This document shows, in pieces, positions 47,203 through 54,717 of a stretch of 64,000 nucleotides of DNA (positions are counted from its first letter, which is position 1; each line of letters starts with the position of its first letter). Both the position numbers and the translations under genes were made by a program. The notes below the pieces were generated by a model. The model saw only the letters and a list, made by a program, of their open reading frames with translations, did not search any database and was not told the origin of the DNA. Source of the DNA: Phenylobacterium montanum (lineage in GTDB: Bacteria; Pseudomonadota; Alphaproteobacteria; Caulobacterales; Caulobacteraceae); assembly GCF_018135625.1 (NCBI RefSeq), contig NZ_CP073078.1, positions 3,504,501 to 3,568,500 of the forward strand, written 5' to 3'.

Positions 47203-47892
47203 ATGATCCCCTATATCCTGGTGGTCGAGGACGAGGACGCCCTGAGCGCCCTGCTGCAATACAACCTGGACAAGGAAGGCTACCGGGTCGCCGTCGCCGC
47301 CGATGGCGAGGAAGCCCTGGTGGTGATCGACGAGCAGATGCCGGACCTGGTCGTGCTGGACTGGATGCTGCCCAAGGTCAGCGGCGTCGAGGTCTGCCGA
47401 CGCCTGCGGGCGCGGCCGGAGACGCGCAACCTGCCGATCATCATGCTGACCGCCCGCGGCGAGGAGAGCGACCGTATCCGCGGGCTCGACACCGGCGCCG
47501 ACGACTATGTGGTCAAGCCGTTCTCGATGAGCGAGCTGGCCGCCCGCATCCGCGCCGTGCTGCGCCGCATCCGCCCGGGCCTGGCCGAGGACCGGCTGCA
47601 CCACGGCGACATCGTGGTCGATCGGGTCGCCCACCGGGTGCGCCGGGCCGACCACGAGATTCACCTGGGCCCCACCGAGTTCCGCCTGCTGGACTATCTG
47701 ATGCAGCATCCGGGGCGGGTGTTCAGCCGCGAGCAGCTCTTGGACGCGGTCTGGGGCTCGGACGTCTATGTCGAGGCCCGCACGGTCGACGTGCACATCG
47801 GCCGCCTGCGCAAGGCGCTGAACCAGCACGTCGAGTTCGACCCCATCCGCACCGTGCGCTCGGCGGGGTATTCGCTGGACGCGGCGGGCTGA
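47203..47892 (+). CDS. phoB: phosphate-regulon response regulator PhoB
   Basis: An OmpR/PhoB-type response regulator of 229 residues. Receiver: acidic pair Glu9-Asp10, phospho-acceptor Asp53 in VVLDWMLPK, Thr83 in MLTARG and Lys105 in YVVKPFS. The winged-helix effector domain (about 130-229) has the family wing TVDVHIGRLRKALN and the end RTVRSAGYSLDAAG. It binds pho boxes under phosphate limitation. A near-copy of its last 27 codons occurs again at 48537-48616. Confidence 0.95.
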   Translation: MIPYILVVEDEDALSALLQYNLDKEGYRVAVAADGEEALVVIDEQMPDLVVLDWMLPKVSGVEVCRRLRARPETRNLPIIMLTARGEESDRIRGLDTGADDYVVKPFSMSELAARIRAVLRRIRPGLAEDRLHHGDIVVDRVAHRVRRADHEIHLGPTEFRLLDYLMQHPGRVFSREQLLDAVWGSDVYVEARTVDVHIGRLRKALNQHVEFDPIRTVRSAGYSLDAAG

Positions 47893-47898
47893 CTTCCC

Positions 47899-47917
47899 GC
47901 CGCCCCCAAGGGGCGGC
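47899..47917. terminator. hairpin after phoB
   Basis: GCCGCCCC (47899-47906) is perfectly complementary to GGGGCGGC (47910-47917), with the loop CAA. It begins 7 bases after the phoB stop. No T-run, so it is a terminator-like hairpin only. Confidence 0.5.
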
Positions 47918-47973
47918 TGGCCTTGCGTGCGCCAAACCTGCCGTTAAGGTCGCTGCAACTTGAGGGGGATTCT

Positions 47974-48453
47974 ATGATTCGTCGCGCTGCAGCCTTAGTG
48001 ATGATGATGGCGTTGTGTGCGTCGGGCGGGCCGGCTCGGGCCGGAGTCTATTCCGACGATCTGTCCAAGTGCCTGGTCAAGTCGTCCAGCGCCAGCGACC
48101 AGACCGCCCTGATCGCCTGGATGTACCTGGCGATGAGCGCCCATCCCGCCCTGAAGTCCTATACGACCATTACCGACGCCCAGCGCCAGGCCGCCGACAA
48201 GACCGCGTCGGAACTGATGCAAAGGCTGCTGATTGTGGATTGCCACACCGAGAGCGTGGCCGCGCTCAAATATGAGGGAACCTCGACCATCGAAACGGCC
48301 TTTTCGGTGCTAGGCCAAGTGGCGATGCGAGGGCTGATCGGCGATCCGGCGGTGGCGAAGGAATTCGCCGGCCTGCAGAAATACGTCGACAAGACAAAGT
48401 TCAGCGACCTGTTCAAGGAGGCGGGCGTCCCGACTGAAGCGGCGACCAAGTAA
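47974..48453 (+). CDS. secreted protein of unknown function
   Basis: A 159-residue protein with a signal peptide (1-23, ...PARA). The ATG at 47974 has GAGGGGGA at the right distance. The mature part is mostly helical, with Cys in SKCLVK and VDCHTESV that could form one disulfide, and no recognised family. Conserved-looking traits (DDLSKCLVKSSSASDQTALIAWMYLAMSAHPALKS) recall small envelope proteins seen widely in Proteobacteria. It lies in the accessory patch after phoB. Confidence 0.75.
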   Translation: MIRRAAALVMMMALCASGGPARAGVYSDDLSKCLVKSSSASDQTALIAWMYLAMSAHPALKSYTTITDAQRQAADKTASELMQRLLIVDCHTESVAALKYEGTSTIETAFSVLGQVAMRGLIGDPAVAKEFAGLQKYVDKTKFSDLFKEAGVPTEAATK

Positions 48454-48507
48454 AGCCGTCGTAGCCCGCCCAAGCCTCCGTCGTTTCGCCATCTGCGCTG
48501 CCTGCTG

Positions 48508-48616
48508 CGCCACCAAGGGAATCGTCTGGCCGGGGCGGCCGCCGACGCAAGACCCTGAACCGGCACGTCGAGTTCGACCCCTTCCGCACCGTGCGCTCGG
48601 CGGGGTATTCGTTGGA
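48508..48616. pseudogene. chimeric scar: ends of the YmdB-like gene and of phoB
   Basis: 48508-48547 resembles the 3' end of the phosphoesterase gene at 50133-50175 (encoded antisense, product ends GGRPGQTIPLVAQQAA versus GGRLSQTIPVVALQTA). From 48537 to 48616 it matches the 3' end of phoB (47800-47880) at about 73 of 81 bases (encoded on plus, RKTLNRHVEFDPFRTVRSAG versus RKALNQHVEFDPIRTVRSAG). The two overlap by about ten bases of shared GCCGCC-GACGC sequence. No start, so not a gene. Confidence 0.8.
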
Positions 48617-48645
48617 TGTGGGGCGATCCGACCTGGAGGCGAATA

Positions 48646-48843
48646 TTGGACGAACGTCACGCCATCCGCCGCGCAACTGTGGGCTACACGACTCTCGGCG
48701 TCCTGGCCGTCGGAGCCATCGCCGTGGGCGCGCTGGCGATCGGCGCCCTGGCCATAGGCCGGCTGGCGATCGGCCGGGCCAAGCTGGGCAAGGTCGAGAT
48801 CGACGAACTGACCGTTCGGCGCCTGACGATATTGGAGCCGTAG
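48646..48843 (+). CDS. small pentad-repeat peptide (AIGxL)
   Basis: A 65-residue peptide with a five-residue repeat, VLAVGAIAVGALAIGALAIG then RLAIGRAKLGKVEIDELTV, a pattern that can build a small right- or left-handed beta-helix as in pentapeptide-like proteins. The start is a TTG at 48646 with GGAGG six bases ahead; an ATG at 48616 would give ten more residues that read into the phoB scar. Function unknown. Confidence 0.55.
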   Translation: MDERHAIRRATVGYTTLGVLAVGAIAVGALAIGALAIGRLAIGRAKLGKVEIDELTVRRLTILEP

Positions 48844-48855
48844 CCGGGGCGACGA

Positions 48856-49161
48856 TCAATCCTGCTCGAGATGAGCGGCTATGTCCCGTCCACCATAGAG
48901 AATGCGGTCGACCACAAGCAGGCCTTCGCCCAGATGAAAGGCGATGGTGACGCGGCGTTCGAAGCCGATGATCCGCAAGCCGGGCGCGAGATCGTCCCGG
49001 CGGGTTCCCCGCTCGGGAAAAGTCGAAAAGCTGAGGCAATAGTCGCGGATTCTCTGGACGTAGGCCAAAGCCCGCGAGTCGCCGGCGCGATCGGCGATGA
49101 ACAGGTAGAGGTTGCGAAGATCCGACCGCGCCTCGGGCGAAAAGACGATCCTGCTCGTCAC
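48856..49161 (-). CDS. ParE/RelE-superfamily toxin
   Basis: A 101-residue ParE-like toxin: FSPEARSDLRNLYLFIADRAG at the start, ALAYVQRIRDYCLSFSTFPERGTRRDDL in the middle and LVVDRILYGGRDI at the end. ParE toxins poison DNA gyrase; RelE-type ones cut mRNA; the FPERGTRRDD form with IL.RGRD-like end points to ParE. It overlaps the antitoxin's stop by four bases (ATGA) and lies second in the operon. Confidence 0.88.
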   Translation of the reverse strand: MTSRIVFSPEARSDLRNLYLFIADRAGDSRALAYVQRIRDYCLSFSTFPERGTRRDDLAPGLRIIGFERRVTIAFHLGEGLLVVDRILYGGRDIAAHLEQD

Positions 49162-49442
49162 GCCTGACGGCTTTTGAGCCGGTCCTCATGCAGCGCCTGG
49201 ATTTCGGCCATGACCTCGTCCAGCGGGATGCCACGGCCCGGATCGGCCTGCATGGCGAGGGCGACGGGCGCGACTTCCTCGCGTAGCCATCGCTCCAATG
49301 CGGCGTCCTGTTGCTGCAAAGCTCGCAGGCCGGCCCGGACGACCTCGCTGCCGGTGGCGTAGGCGCCGCTTTCCACCAGCTGGTCGATGAAGCGCGATTG
49401 CTCGCTGGGCAGGCTGAAGGTGCGTTTTTCGGCGGCGGCCAC
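49158..49442 (-). CDS. ParD-family antitoxin
   Basis: A 94-residue ParD/CopG-type antitoxin: a ribbon-helix-helix N-terminus (RTFSLPSEQSRFIDQLVESGAYATGSEVVRAGLRALQQQD) and a charged C-terminal tail that would wrap the toxin. First gene of the pair; a perfect palindrome just upstream is the probable operator. The pair's addiction role here, on a chromosome, is inferred. Confidence 0.88.
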   Translation of the reverse strand: MAAAEKRTFSLPSEQSRFIDQLVESGAYATGSEVVRAGLRALQQQDAALERWLREEVAPVALAMQADPGRGIPLDEVMAEIQALHEDRLKSRQA

Positions 49443-49468
49443 GGTGCTACTCCGTCAGACGTCACAAC

Positions 49469-49487
49469 GGTATGATAAATTCATACC
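49469..49487. promoter_or_regulatory. parDE operator palindrome
   Basis: GGTATGA (49469-49475) is the exact complement of TCATACC (49481-49487), spacer TAAAT. It lies 27 bases before the antitoxin ATG, where ribbon-helix-helix autorepressors bind, and its TATGAT core can overlap a -10 element. Confidence 0.7.
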
Positions 49488-49613
49488 ATCGTCTACGCCG
49501 TTTTCGGCGGTGCGCGGCGCAGCCGGAACGACAGCTTGGCCGGAGCGTTCATCCCGGGTTCAGTTCGAGAGGGATAGGCCGTTCCCGTCCCGCCGCGTCC
49601 CGTGAGGCTTTCA

Positions 49614-50117
49614 ATGAACCCGTCGATTTCGTTCCGTTCCAGCGCCGTGAAGAAGACGCTGGTCGCCCTTTCGCTGGCTGTCGCCGCCGGCTCTCTGGCC
49701 GCCTGCGCCGAGGACTACGGCCCGCGGCCCTATCCCGCCTATGCGGCGGGCGTGCCTTCGACGGTCGAGCATGGGGTGATCGTCAGCTATCGGCCGATCG
49801 AGTTCGGGCCGGGCAACAACGGCGCCGGAGCCGTGGTCGGCGGTGTGGCCGGCGGCGTGGCCGGCAACGCCCTGGCTCACGGCCGGGACCGCGGCCTGGC
49901 GACGGTCGCCGGCGCCGTCGGCGGCGCGCTGCTGGGCAACGCCGTGCAGAACGGCGACCGCCACCCCGGCTTCGCCTACATGGTCCGCTTGCGCGACGGC
50001 CGCGAACTGGAGATCCCGCAGCCCGACGCCCAGCCGATCCCGCAAGGCGCGCCGGTCGACGTGATCTGGCAAGGCGGCCGCGCCCAGGTGGTCCCGCGCG
50101 GATATCCGCCGCGCTAG
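49614..50117 (+). CDS. glycine-zipper lipoprotein (17 kDa surface-antigen-like)
   Basis: A 167-residue lipoprotein from ATG 49614 (GAGG seven bases ahead; a GTG at 49602 adds four). Lipobox SLAACA near residue 31. The middle has a two-helix glycine zipper, GAGAVVGGVAGGVAGNALAHG followed by LATVAGAVGGALLGNAVQNG, the Gly_zipper_2TM signature, with a C-terminal beta-rich domain. Such outer-membrane lipoproteins (RickA17kDa/SlyB-like) support envelope integrity. Ends one base before the phosphoesterase stop of the opposite strand. Confidence 0.85.
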   Translation: MNPSISFRSSAVKKTLVALSLAVAAGSLAACAEDYGPRPYPAYAAGVPSTVEHGVIVSYRPIEFGPGNNGAGAVVGGVAGGVAGNALAHGRDRGLATVAGAVGGALLGNAVQNGDRHPGFAYMVRLRDGRELEIPQPDAQPIPQGAPVDVIWQGGRAQVVPRGYPPR

Positions 50118-50118
50118 G

Positions 50119-50955
50119 TCAGGCGGTCTGCAGCGCCACCACGGGAATCGTCTGGCTCAGCCGCCCGCCGACGCGGATCGGCTCGATGCGGGTCGCCAGG
50201 CCCGTGCGCGGATCGGTCTCGACGAACACGCCGCAGACCGTCGCCGGGCCTTCGGCCGGCTTGTAGCGGCCGCCGGCGATGCGGGTGGTGAAGCGGCGCA
50301 GCGGCTCTTCCTTCTGGTTGCCGATCACGCTGTCATAGTCGGCGCAGGCGCCGGCGTCGGTCTGGTAGGCGGTGCCGCCGCTCAGGATCTGGGCGTCGGC
50401 GGTAGGCACGTGGGTGTGGGTGCCCACGACCAGGCTGGCGCGGCCGTCGCAGAAGTGGCCCATGGCCATCTTCTCTGACGTCGCCTCGCAATGCATGTCG
50501 ACCACCACCGCATCGGCGGCCACGCCGACCGGGCAGGCGTCCAACTCGCGGTCCACGGCGGCGAAGGGGTCGTCCAGGGCGTCCATGTGCACCCGACCCA
50601 GAAGATTGATCACCAGCACCCGGTGGCCGCTCTCGGTCTCGAACATCTGCGAGCCGCGGCCCGGGGCGTCGGACAGCACCGGATAGTTCAGGGGGCGGAT
50701 CAGGCGCGGCTCGCGCACGATGTAGGTCAGGGCCTCGCGCTGGTCCCAGGAATGGTTGCCCAGGGTCAGGCAGTCGGCGCCGGCCTCGAACAGCTCGCGG
50801 GCGGTGTTCTCGGTGATGCCGAAGCCGGCGGCGGCGTTCTCGGCGTTGACGATCACGAACTGCAGGCCGAGCCGGCGCCGCAGGTCGGGCAAATGGTCGG
50901 CCAGGCCGTCGCGCCCGGAGCGGCCGACGACATCGCCGAAGAAGGCGAAACGCAT
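50119..50955 (-). CDS. TIGR00282-family metallophosphoesterase (YmdB-like)
   Basis: A 278-residue metallophosphoesterase related to Bacillus YmdB, a 2',3'-cyclic-nucleotide and cAMP phosphodiesterase. Metal ligands: Asp8 in FFGDVVGRSGRDG, the NAENAAAGFGIT motif, GNHSWDQRE, DMHCEATSEK and GTHTHVPTADA. It starts one base after the cyclo-ligase stop, so the two are coupled. The end of this gene is partly copied at 48508-48547. Confidence 0.92.
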   Translation of the reverse strand: MRFAFFGDVVGRSGRDGLADHLPDLRRRLGLQFVIVNAENAAAGFGITENTARELFEAGADCLTLGNHSWDQREALTYIVREPRLIRPLNYPVLSDAPGRGSQMFETESGHRVLVINLLGRVHMDALDDPFAAVDRELDACPVGVAADAVVVDMHCEATSEKMAMGHFCDGRASLVVGTHTHVPTADAQILSGGTAYQTDAGACADYDSVIGNQKEEPLRRFTTRIAGGRYKPAEGPATVCGVFVETDPRTGLATRIEPIRVGGRLSQTIPVVALQTA

Positions 50956-50956
50956 G

Positions 50957-51544
50957 TCAAAAGTCCTTTCGGGCCGGGATATAGCCTGTTTCCGTCAGGA
51001 TGGCGTCCAGCATCTGGTCGTGCGCCTCGCCGGGGATGCGGGCCACCTCTTGCCCTGCGTAGGCGAGGCCGAGGGCGAACACCGGACCCCGGGCGCGCAG
51101 GGCGGCGAGGGTGCGGTCATAGAAGCCGCCGCCCTGGCCCATGCGCGCGCCGCGGCGGTCGAAGGCCACGAGGGGGGTGATGACCAGGTCGGGCCGGACC
51201 TCGGCGGCTTCGGGCGCCGGCGAGGGCACGCCGATGGCGTCGGGATGGACCGGCTCGCCCGGCCAGTAGCGGCGGAAGATCAGGGGCGCGTCGCGGTCCA
51301 GGGTCACCGGCAGGGCCAGGGTCGCGCCGGCGGCCTGCAGCCGGGCCATCAAAGGGCGAGGGTCGATCTCGCCGCCCAGGGGGTGATAACCGCTGACCAC
51401 GGCGAAGCGGCCGAGCAGGGATTGCGGGAGGTTGGCGGCGGCCTGTTCGGCGGCGCCGGGAACGTCTTTCCTGAGGCCGCGGCGCAGGGCCCGCATCTCC
51501 TCGCGCAACAGGGCCTTGGCTGAGGCTGGGTCGGCCTGAATCAC
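50957..51544 (-). CDS. 5-formyltetrahydrofolate cyclo-ligase
   Basis: A 195-residue enzyme (5-FCL/MTHFS), converting 5-formyl-THF to 5,10-methenyl-THF with ATP. The family motifs are present: the N-terminal KALLREEMRALRR, SGYHPLGGEID, and the ATP-binding DLVITPLVAFDRRGARMGQGGGFYDRTL. It follows 6S RNA and zapA, as in most Proteobacteria, and precedes the phosphoesterase by one base. Confidence 0.95.
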   Translation of the reverse strand: MIQADPASAKALLREEMRALRRGLRKDVPGAAEQAAANLPQSLLGRFAVVSGYHPLGGEIDPRPLMARLQAAGATLALPVTLDRDAPLIFRRYWPGEPVHPDAIGVPSPAPEAAEVRPDLVITPLVAFDRRGARMGQGGGFYDRTLAALRARGPVFALGLAYAGQEVARIPGEAHDQMLDAILTETGYIPARKDF

Positions 51545-51617
51545 GCAAAACCTGGTTGCGGGAGAGACTAGGGTGGCGGCGCCGCGAAAACCGTGAAGGC
51601 GTTTTCAATCCACTCGG

Positions 51618-51775
51618 ACCTGGTCAGACCAGGTGGGCGCCGTGTGTCCAGGACCACGATCCCGGACAGGGACAGCTCCCTAAGAGATGAATTAAGGTCC
51701 CCGGGATGTGAAGCCTTCGACGCGAGCCGCAGCAGACCCGCCGGTAGGCAACATAGGCGCCCGGCCGGGTTTTCT
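51618..51775 (-). ncRNA. ssrS: 6S RNA (SsrS)
   Basis: Between zapA and the cyclo-ligase gene, the classical 6S RNA place. Reading the minus strand, the closing stem GGGCGCC (51762-51756) pairs with GGCGCCC (51641-51635). The central part has the purine-rich arm CCCGGGGACCTTAATTCATC followed by TCTTAGGGAGCTGTCCCTGT and CCGGGA, the hallmark of the RNA-polymerase-binding bulge. Past the closing stem the hairpin ACCTGG-TCTGA-CCAGGT (51634-51618) follows. Ends are approximate. 6S RNA holds sigma-70 RNA polymerase in stationary phase. Confidence 0.78.
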
Positions 51776-51800
51776 CAAGCCAGGCCGCTGTCGCACCCCG

Positions 51801-52136
51801 CTAACGCGCAACCTTGGCCGCGATCGCCTCGACCTTGCGCGCGGCGGCGTCCAGGGCCACGGCGGCGCGGCTCTCCAGGCGGGCGGCGTCGGATTGCAGG
51901 CGGGCCAGCTCGGACTGGGCGTGGGCCATGCGCATGCGCACGTCGGCCAGCTCGTCGGCCAGCAGGAGGGCGCCCATCAGGAACAGCCGGGTTTCGCCCA
52001 GCTGGCCGACCTCCTGGCTGACCTGGCGCACCTGGCGGTCGAACAGGCGGGCGAGCTCGGTGAGGTGGCCCTCCTGGCCGTCCTCGCAGCCCACCACATA
52101 GGGCCGGCCGTTCACTTCGATGGTCACCTGGGACAT
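51801..52136 (-). CDS. zapA: cell division protein ZapA
   Basis: ZapA crosslinks FtsZ filaments. At 111 residues: the N-terminal domain VTIEVNGRPYVVGCEDGQEG...ARLFDRQVRQV and a long C-terminal coiled coil (about 55-111). It starts six bases after the DUF4164 stop, and 6S RNA follows its stop. Confidence 0.93.
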   Translation of the reverse strand: MSQVTIEVNGRPYVVGCEDGQEGHLTELARLFDRQVRQVSQEVGQLGETRLFLMGALLLADELADVRMRMAHAQSELARLQSDAARLESRAAVALDAAARKVEAIAAKVAR

Positions 52137-52142
52137 GGGCCG

Positions 52143-52478
52143 TCAAACCTCCTCGACTTCGTCTGCGCCGCCCACGTCCCCAAACACGTCGTCCTCGATC
52201 TCGTCTTCATCATCGGTCAGCGCCTGACGCAGCTCGGCTATGGCCAGGCCGATGGCCGCCGAGGCCTGGGCGCCGGCTTCTTCCAGCTCGCGCTCGCGGC
52301 CCCTGGCCGCGTCCAGCTCGGCGGCGAGGGCCGAGCGGTCCAGGTCGAACAGCTCGCCATTGCCCGAGCCGGCCTGGGCGGCCAGGCCCGTCACGCGCAG
52401 GTCGAGCTGGGTCAGGGCCCGGTCCAGCCGCTGGATCGCCGCCTCCAGGGAGCCGCCCTCGCTGACATCGTGCAACAT
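52143..52478 (-). CDS. DUF4164-family coiled-coil protein
   Basis: A 111-residue protein with a coiled-coil N-terminal half (SLEAAIQRLDRALTQLDLRV, SALAAELDAARGRERELEEA) and a very acidic end (DDEDEIEDDVFGD). DUF4164 proteins lie beside zapA in Alphaproteobacteria; a role with ZapA or FtsZ is plausible but unproven. Starts at ATG 52478; earlier in-frame ATG is within the upstream tkt promoter region and less likely. Divergent from tkt. Confidence 0.82.
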   Translation of the reverse strand: MLHDVSEGGSLEAAIQRLDRALTQLDLRVTGLAAQAGSGNGELFDLDRSALAAELDAARGRERELEEAGAQASAAIGLAIAELRQALTDDEDEIEDDVFGDVGGADEVEEV

Positions 52479-52638
52479 GCCGCCTCGCTTCGCCGCGTCG
52501 CTATCGCCGCCGCCCTCTATAGACCGCGCCGGGGCGAGGCTGAAAGCGCGGCCTTGCTTGACCCTCGCCGCTTCGCGGTGCAAAGGCGTGGCGCATCACC
52601 CTTTTCCGTCACTCTCTCTGTATCGAGGGCGCCCGCGC

Positions 52639-54612
52639 ATGTCCGCCTCCCCCACCGCCATGGCCGACGCCATCCGCATCCTGTCGATCGAGGCGGTGCA
52701 CAAGGCCAAGTCCGGCCACCAGGGCATGCCGATGGGCATGGCCGACGTGGCCACGGTGCTGTGGACCAAGTTCCTGAAATACGACGCCAGCCGCCCCGAC
52801 TGGGCCGATCGCGACCGCTTCGTGCTATCGGCCGGCCACGGCTCGATGCTGATCTACAGCCTCCTGCACCTGACCGGCTTCAAGGCCGTGACCATGAAGG
52901 AGCTTGAGGATTTCCGGCAGTGGGGCTCCAAGACCCCGGGCCACCCGGAATACGGCCACACCCCGGGCGTCGAGACCACCACTGGCCCCCTGGGCCAGGG
53001 CATCGCCACCGCCGTCGGCATGGCCATGGCCGAGCGTCACCTTGCCGCCCGCTTCGGCGAGGACCTAGTCGACCACCGCACCTGGGTGATCGCCGGCGAC
53101 GGCTGCTTGATGGAGGGGGTCAGCCACGAGGCCATCTCCATGGCCGGGCGCTGGAAGCTGAACAAGCTGACCGTCCTCTTCGACGACAACAACGTCACCA
53201 TCGACGGCGAGGCGACCATTTCCGAGACCGGCGACCAGGTGGCGCGGTTCAAGGCCGCCGGCTGGGCGGTCAAGGTGATCGACGGCCACGACTACGGCCA
53301 GATCCGCCGGGCGCTCGCCTGGGCGACCAAGCAGGACCGGCCCTCGATGATCGCCTGCAAGACCAAGATCGCCCGCGGCGCGGGGCCCAAGGAGGGCGAC
53401 CGCCACGGCCACGGCTACAACCTGTTCGACAAGGAGATCGCCGACGCCCGCACCGCCATGGGCTGGTCGGCCGAACCCTTCACCGTGCCGGACGAGGTGC
53501 TCAAACCCTGGCGCGCCGCCGGCCGCCGCGGCGCCAAGGTGCGCAAGGCCTGGGAGGCCAAGCTGGCGGCTTCAGGCCACGCCGACGCCTTCCACCGCGC
53601 GATGGTGGGCGAGCTGGGCCCCGACGCCTTCGTCGCCCTGGACGCCCACATCCAGAAGATGGCGGCCGACAAGCCGGCCAACGCCACCCGCGTCTGGTCC
53701 GGCGCGGCCCTGGAGCAGCTGACCCCGGCGATCCCGGAGATGGTCGGCGGCTCGGCGGACCTGACCGGCTCGAACAACACCTTCGTCAAGGGCATGAAGG
53801 CGTTCGACGCACCCGACTACGAGGGCCGCTATGTCCATTACGGCGTGCGCGAGCACGGCATGGCCGCGGCCATGAACGGCATGGCCCTGCATGGGGGCGT
53901 GATCCCCTATTCGGGGACCTTCATGACCTTCTCGGACTATTCGCGGCCGGCGATCCGCCTGGGCGCCCTGATGGGCATCCGCGTGATCCACGTGATGACC
54001 CACGATTCCATCGGCCTGGGCGAGGACGGGCCCACCCACCAGCCGGTCGAGCACCTGGCCGCCCTGCGCGCGATCCCCAACCTGCTGGTGTTCCGCCCCG
54101 CCGACGCGGTCGAGGCCGCCGAGTGCTGGCGCCTGGCGCTGAAGCACCGCACCACCCCCTCGATCATGGCCCTGTCGCGGCAGAAGACCGCCGCGGTGCG
54201 GAGCGACGGTCAAGACAGCCTGTCCGACCACGGCGCCTATGAGCTGCTGCCGGCCGAAGGCGAGGCTCAGGTGACCCTGTTCGCCACCGGCACCGAGGTC
54301 GCGGTGGCGGTCGAGGCGCGCAAGCTGTTGCAGGCTGAGGGCGTCGGGACCCGCGTGGTCTCGGTCCCCTGCTGGGAGCTGTTCGAGCAGCAGGACGCCA
54401 GCTATCGCGCCGAGACCATCGGCGGCTCGCCGGTGCGTATCGCCGTCGAGGCCGGGGTCAAGTTGGGCTGGGAGCGCTTCATCGGCGAGGACGGCGGCTT
54501 CGTCGGCATGAGCGGCTTCGGCGCCAGCGCCCCGTTCGAGCGGCTGTACAAGGAATTCGGCATCACCGGCGAGGCGGTGGCGTCGCTGGCGAAGGCGAAG
54601 CTCAGGCAATAG
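52639..54612 (+). CDS. tkt: transketolase
   Basis: Transketolase, 657 residues, moves two-carbon units between sugar phosphates in the pentose-phosphate and Calvin-type networks. TPP motif GDG (153-155) in VIAGDGCLMEGVSHEA and the following DDNN; substrate His in KSGHQGMPM (His27) and REHGMAAAMNGM with the catalytic Glu. All three domains present and of normal length. ATG 52639 is the first after the divergent promoter. It is followed by a 6-kb accessory stretch before gap. Confidence 0.95.
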   Translation: MSASPTAMADAIRILSIEAVHKAKSGHQGMPMGMADVATVLWTKFLKYDASRPDWADRDRFVLSAGHGSMLIYSLLHLTGFKAVTMKELEDFRQWGSKTPGHPEYGHTPGVETTTGPLGQGIATAVGMAMAERHLAARFGEDLVDHRTWVIAGDGCLMEGVSHEAISMAGRWKLNKLTVLFDDNNVTIDGEATISETGDQVARFKAAGWAVKVIDGHDYGQIRRALAWATKQDRPSMIACKTKIARGAGPKEGDRHGHGYNLFDKEIADARTAMGWSAEPFTVPDEVLKPWRAAGRRGAKVRKAWEAKLAASGHADAFHRAMVGELGPDAFVALDAHIQKMAADKPANATRVWSGAALEQLTPAIPEMVGGSADLTGSNNTFVKGMKAFDAPDYEGRYVHYGVREHGMAAAMNGMALHGGVIPYSGTFMTFSDYSRPAIRLGALMGIRVIHVMTHDSIGLGEDGPTHQPVEHLAALRAIPNLLVFRPADAVEAAECWRLALKHRTTPSIMALSRQKTAAVRSDGQDSLSDHGAYELLPAEGEAQVTLFATGTEVAVAVEARKLLQAEGVGTRVVSVPCWELFEQQDASYRAETIGGSPVRIAVEAGVKLGWERFIGEDGGFVGMSGFGASAPFERLYKEFGITGEAVASLAKAKLRQ

Positions 54613-54717
54613 GCGGCGGGGGCGGCCGCCCTGTCGGCCGCTCGGCCATTCCGCCTCATCGATTCGCGCGCCAGGAAAATGCGCTAGGCGCGGCCGCCAC
54701 AGCCGCTTAGCTTAGCC

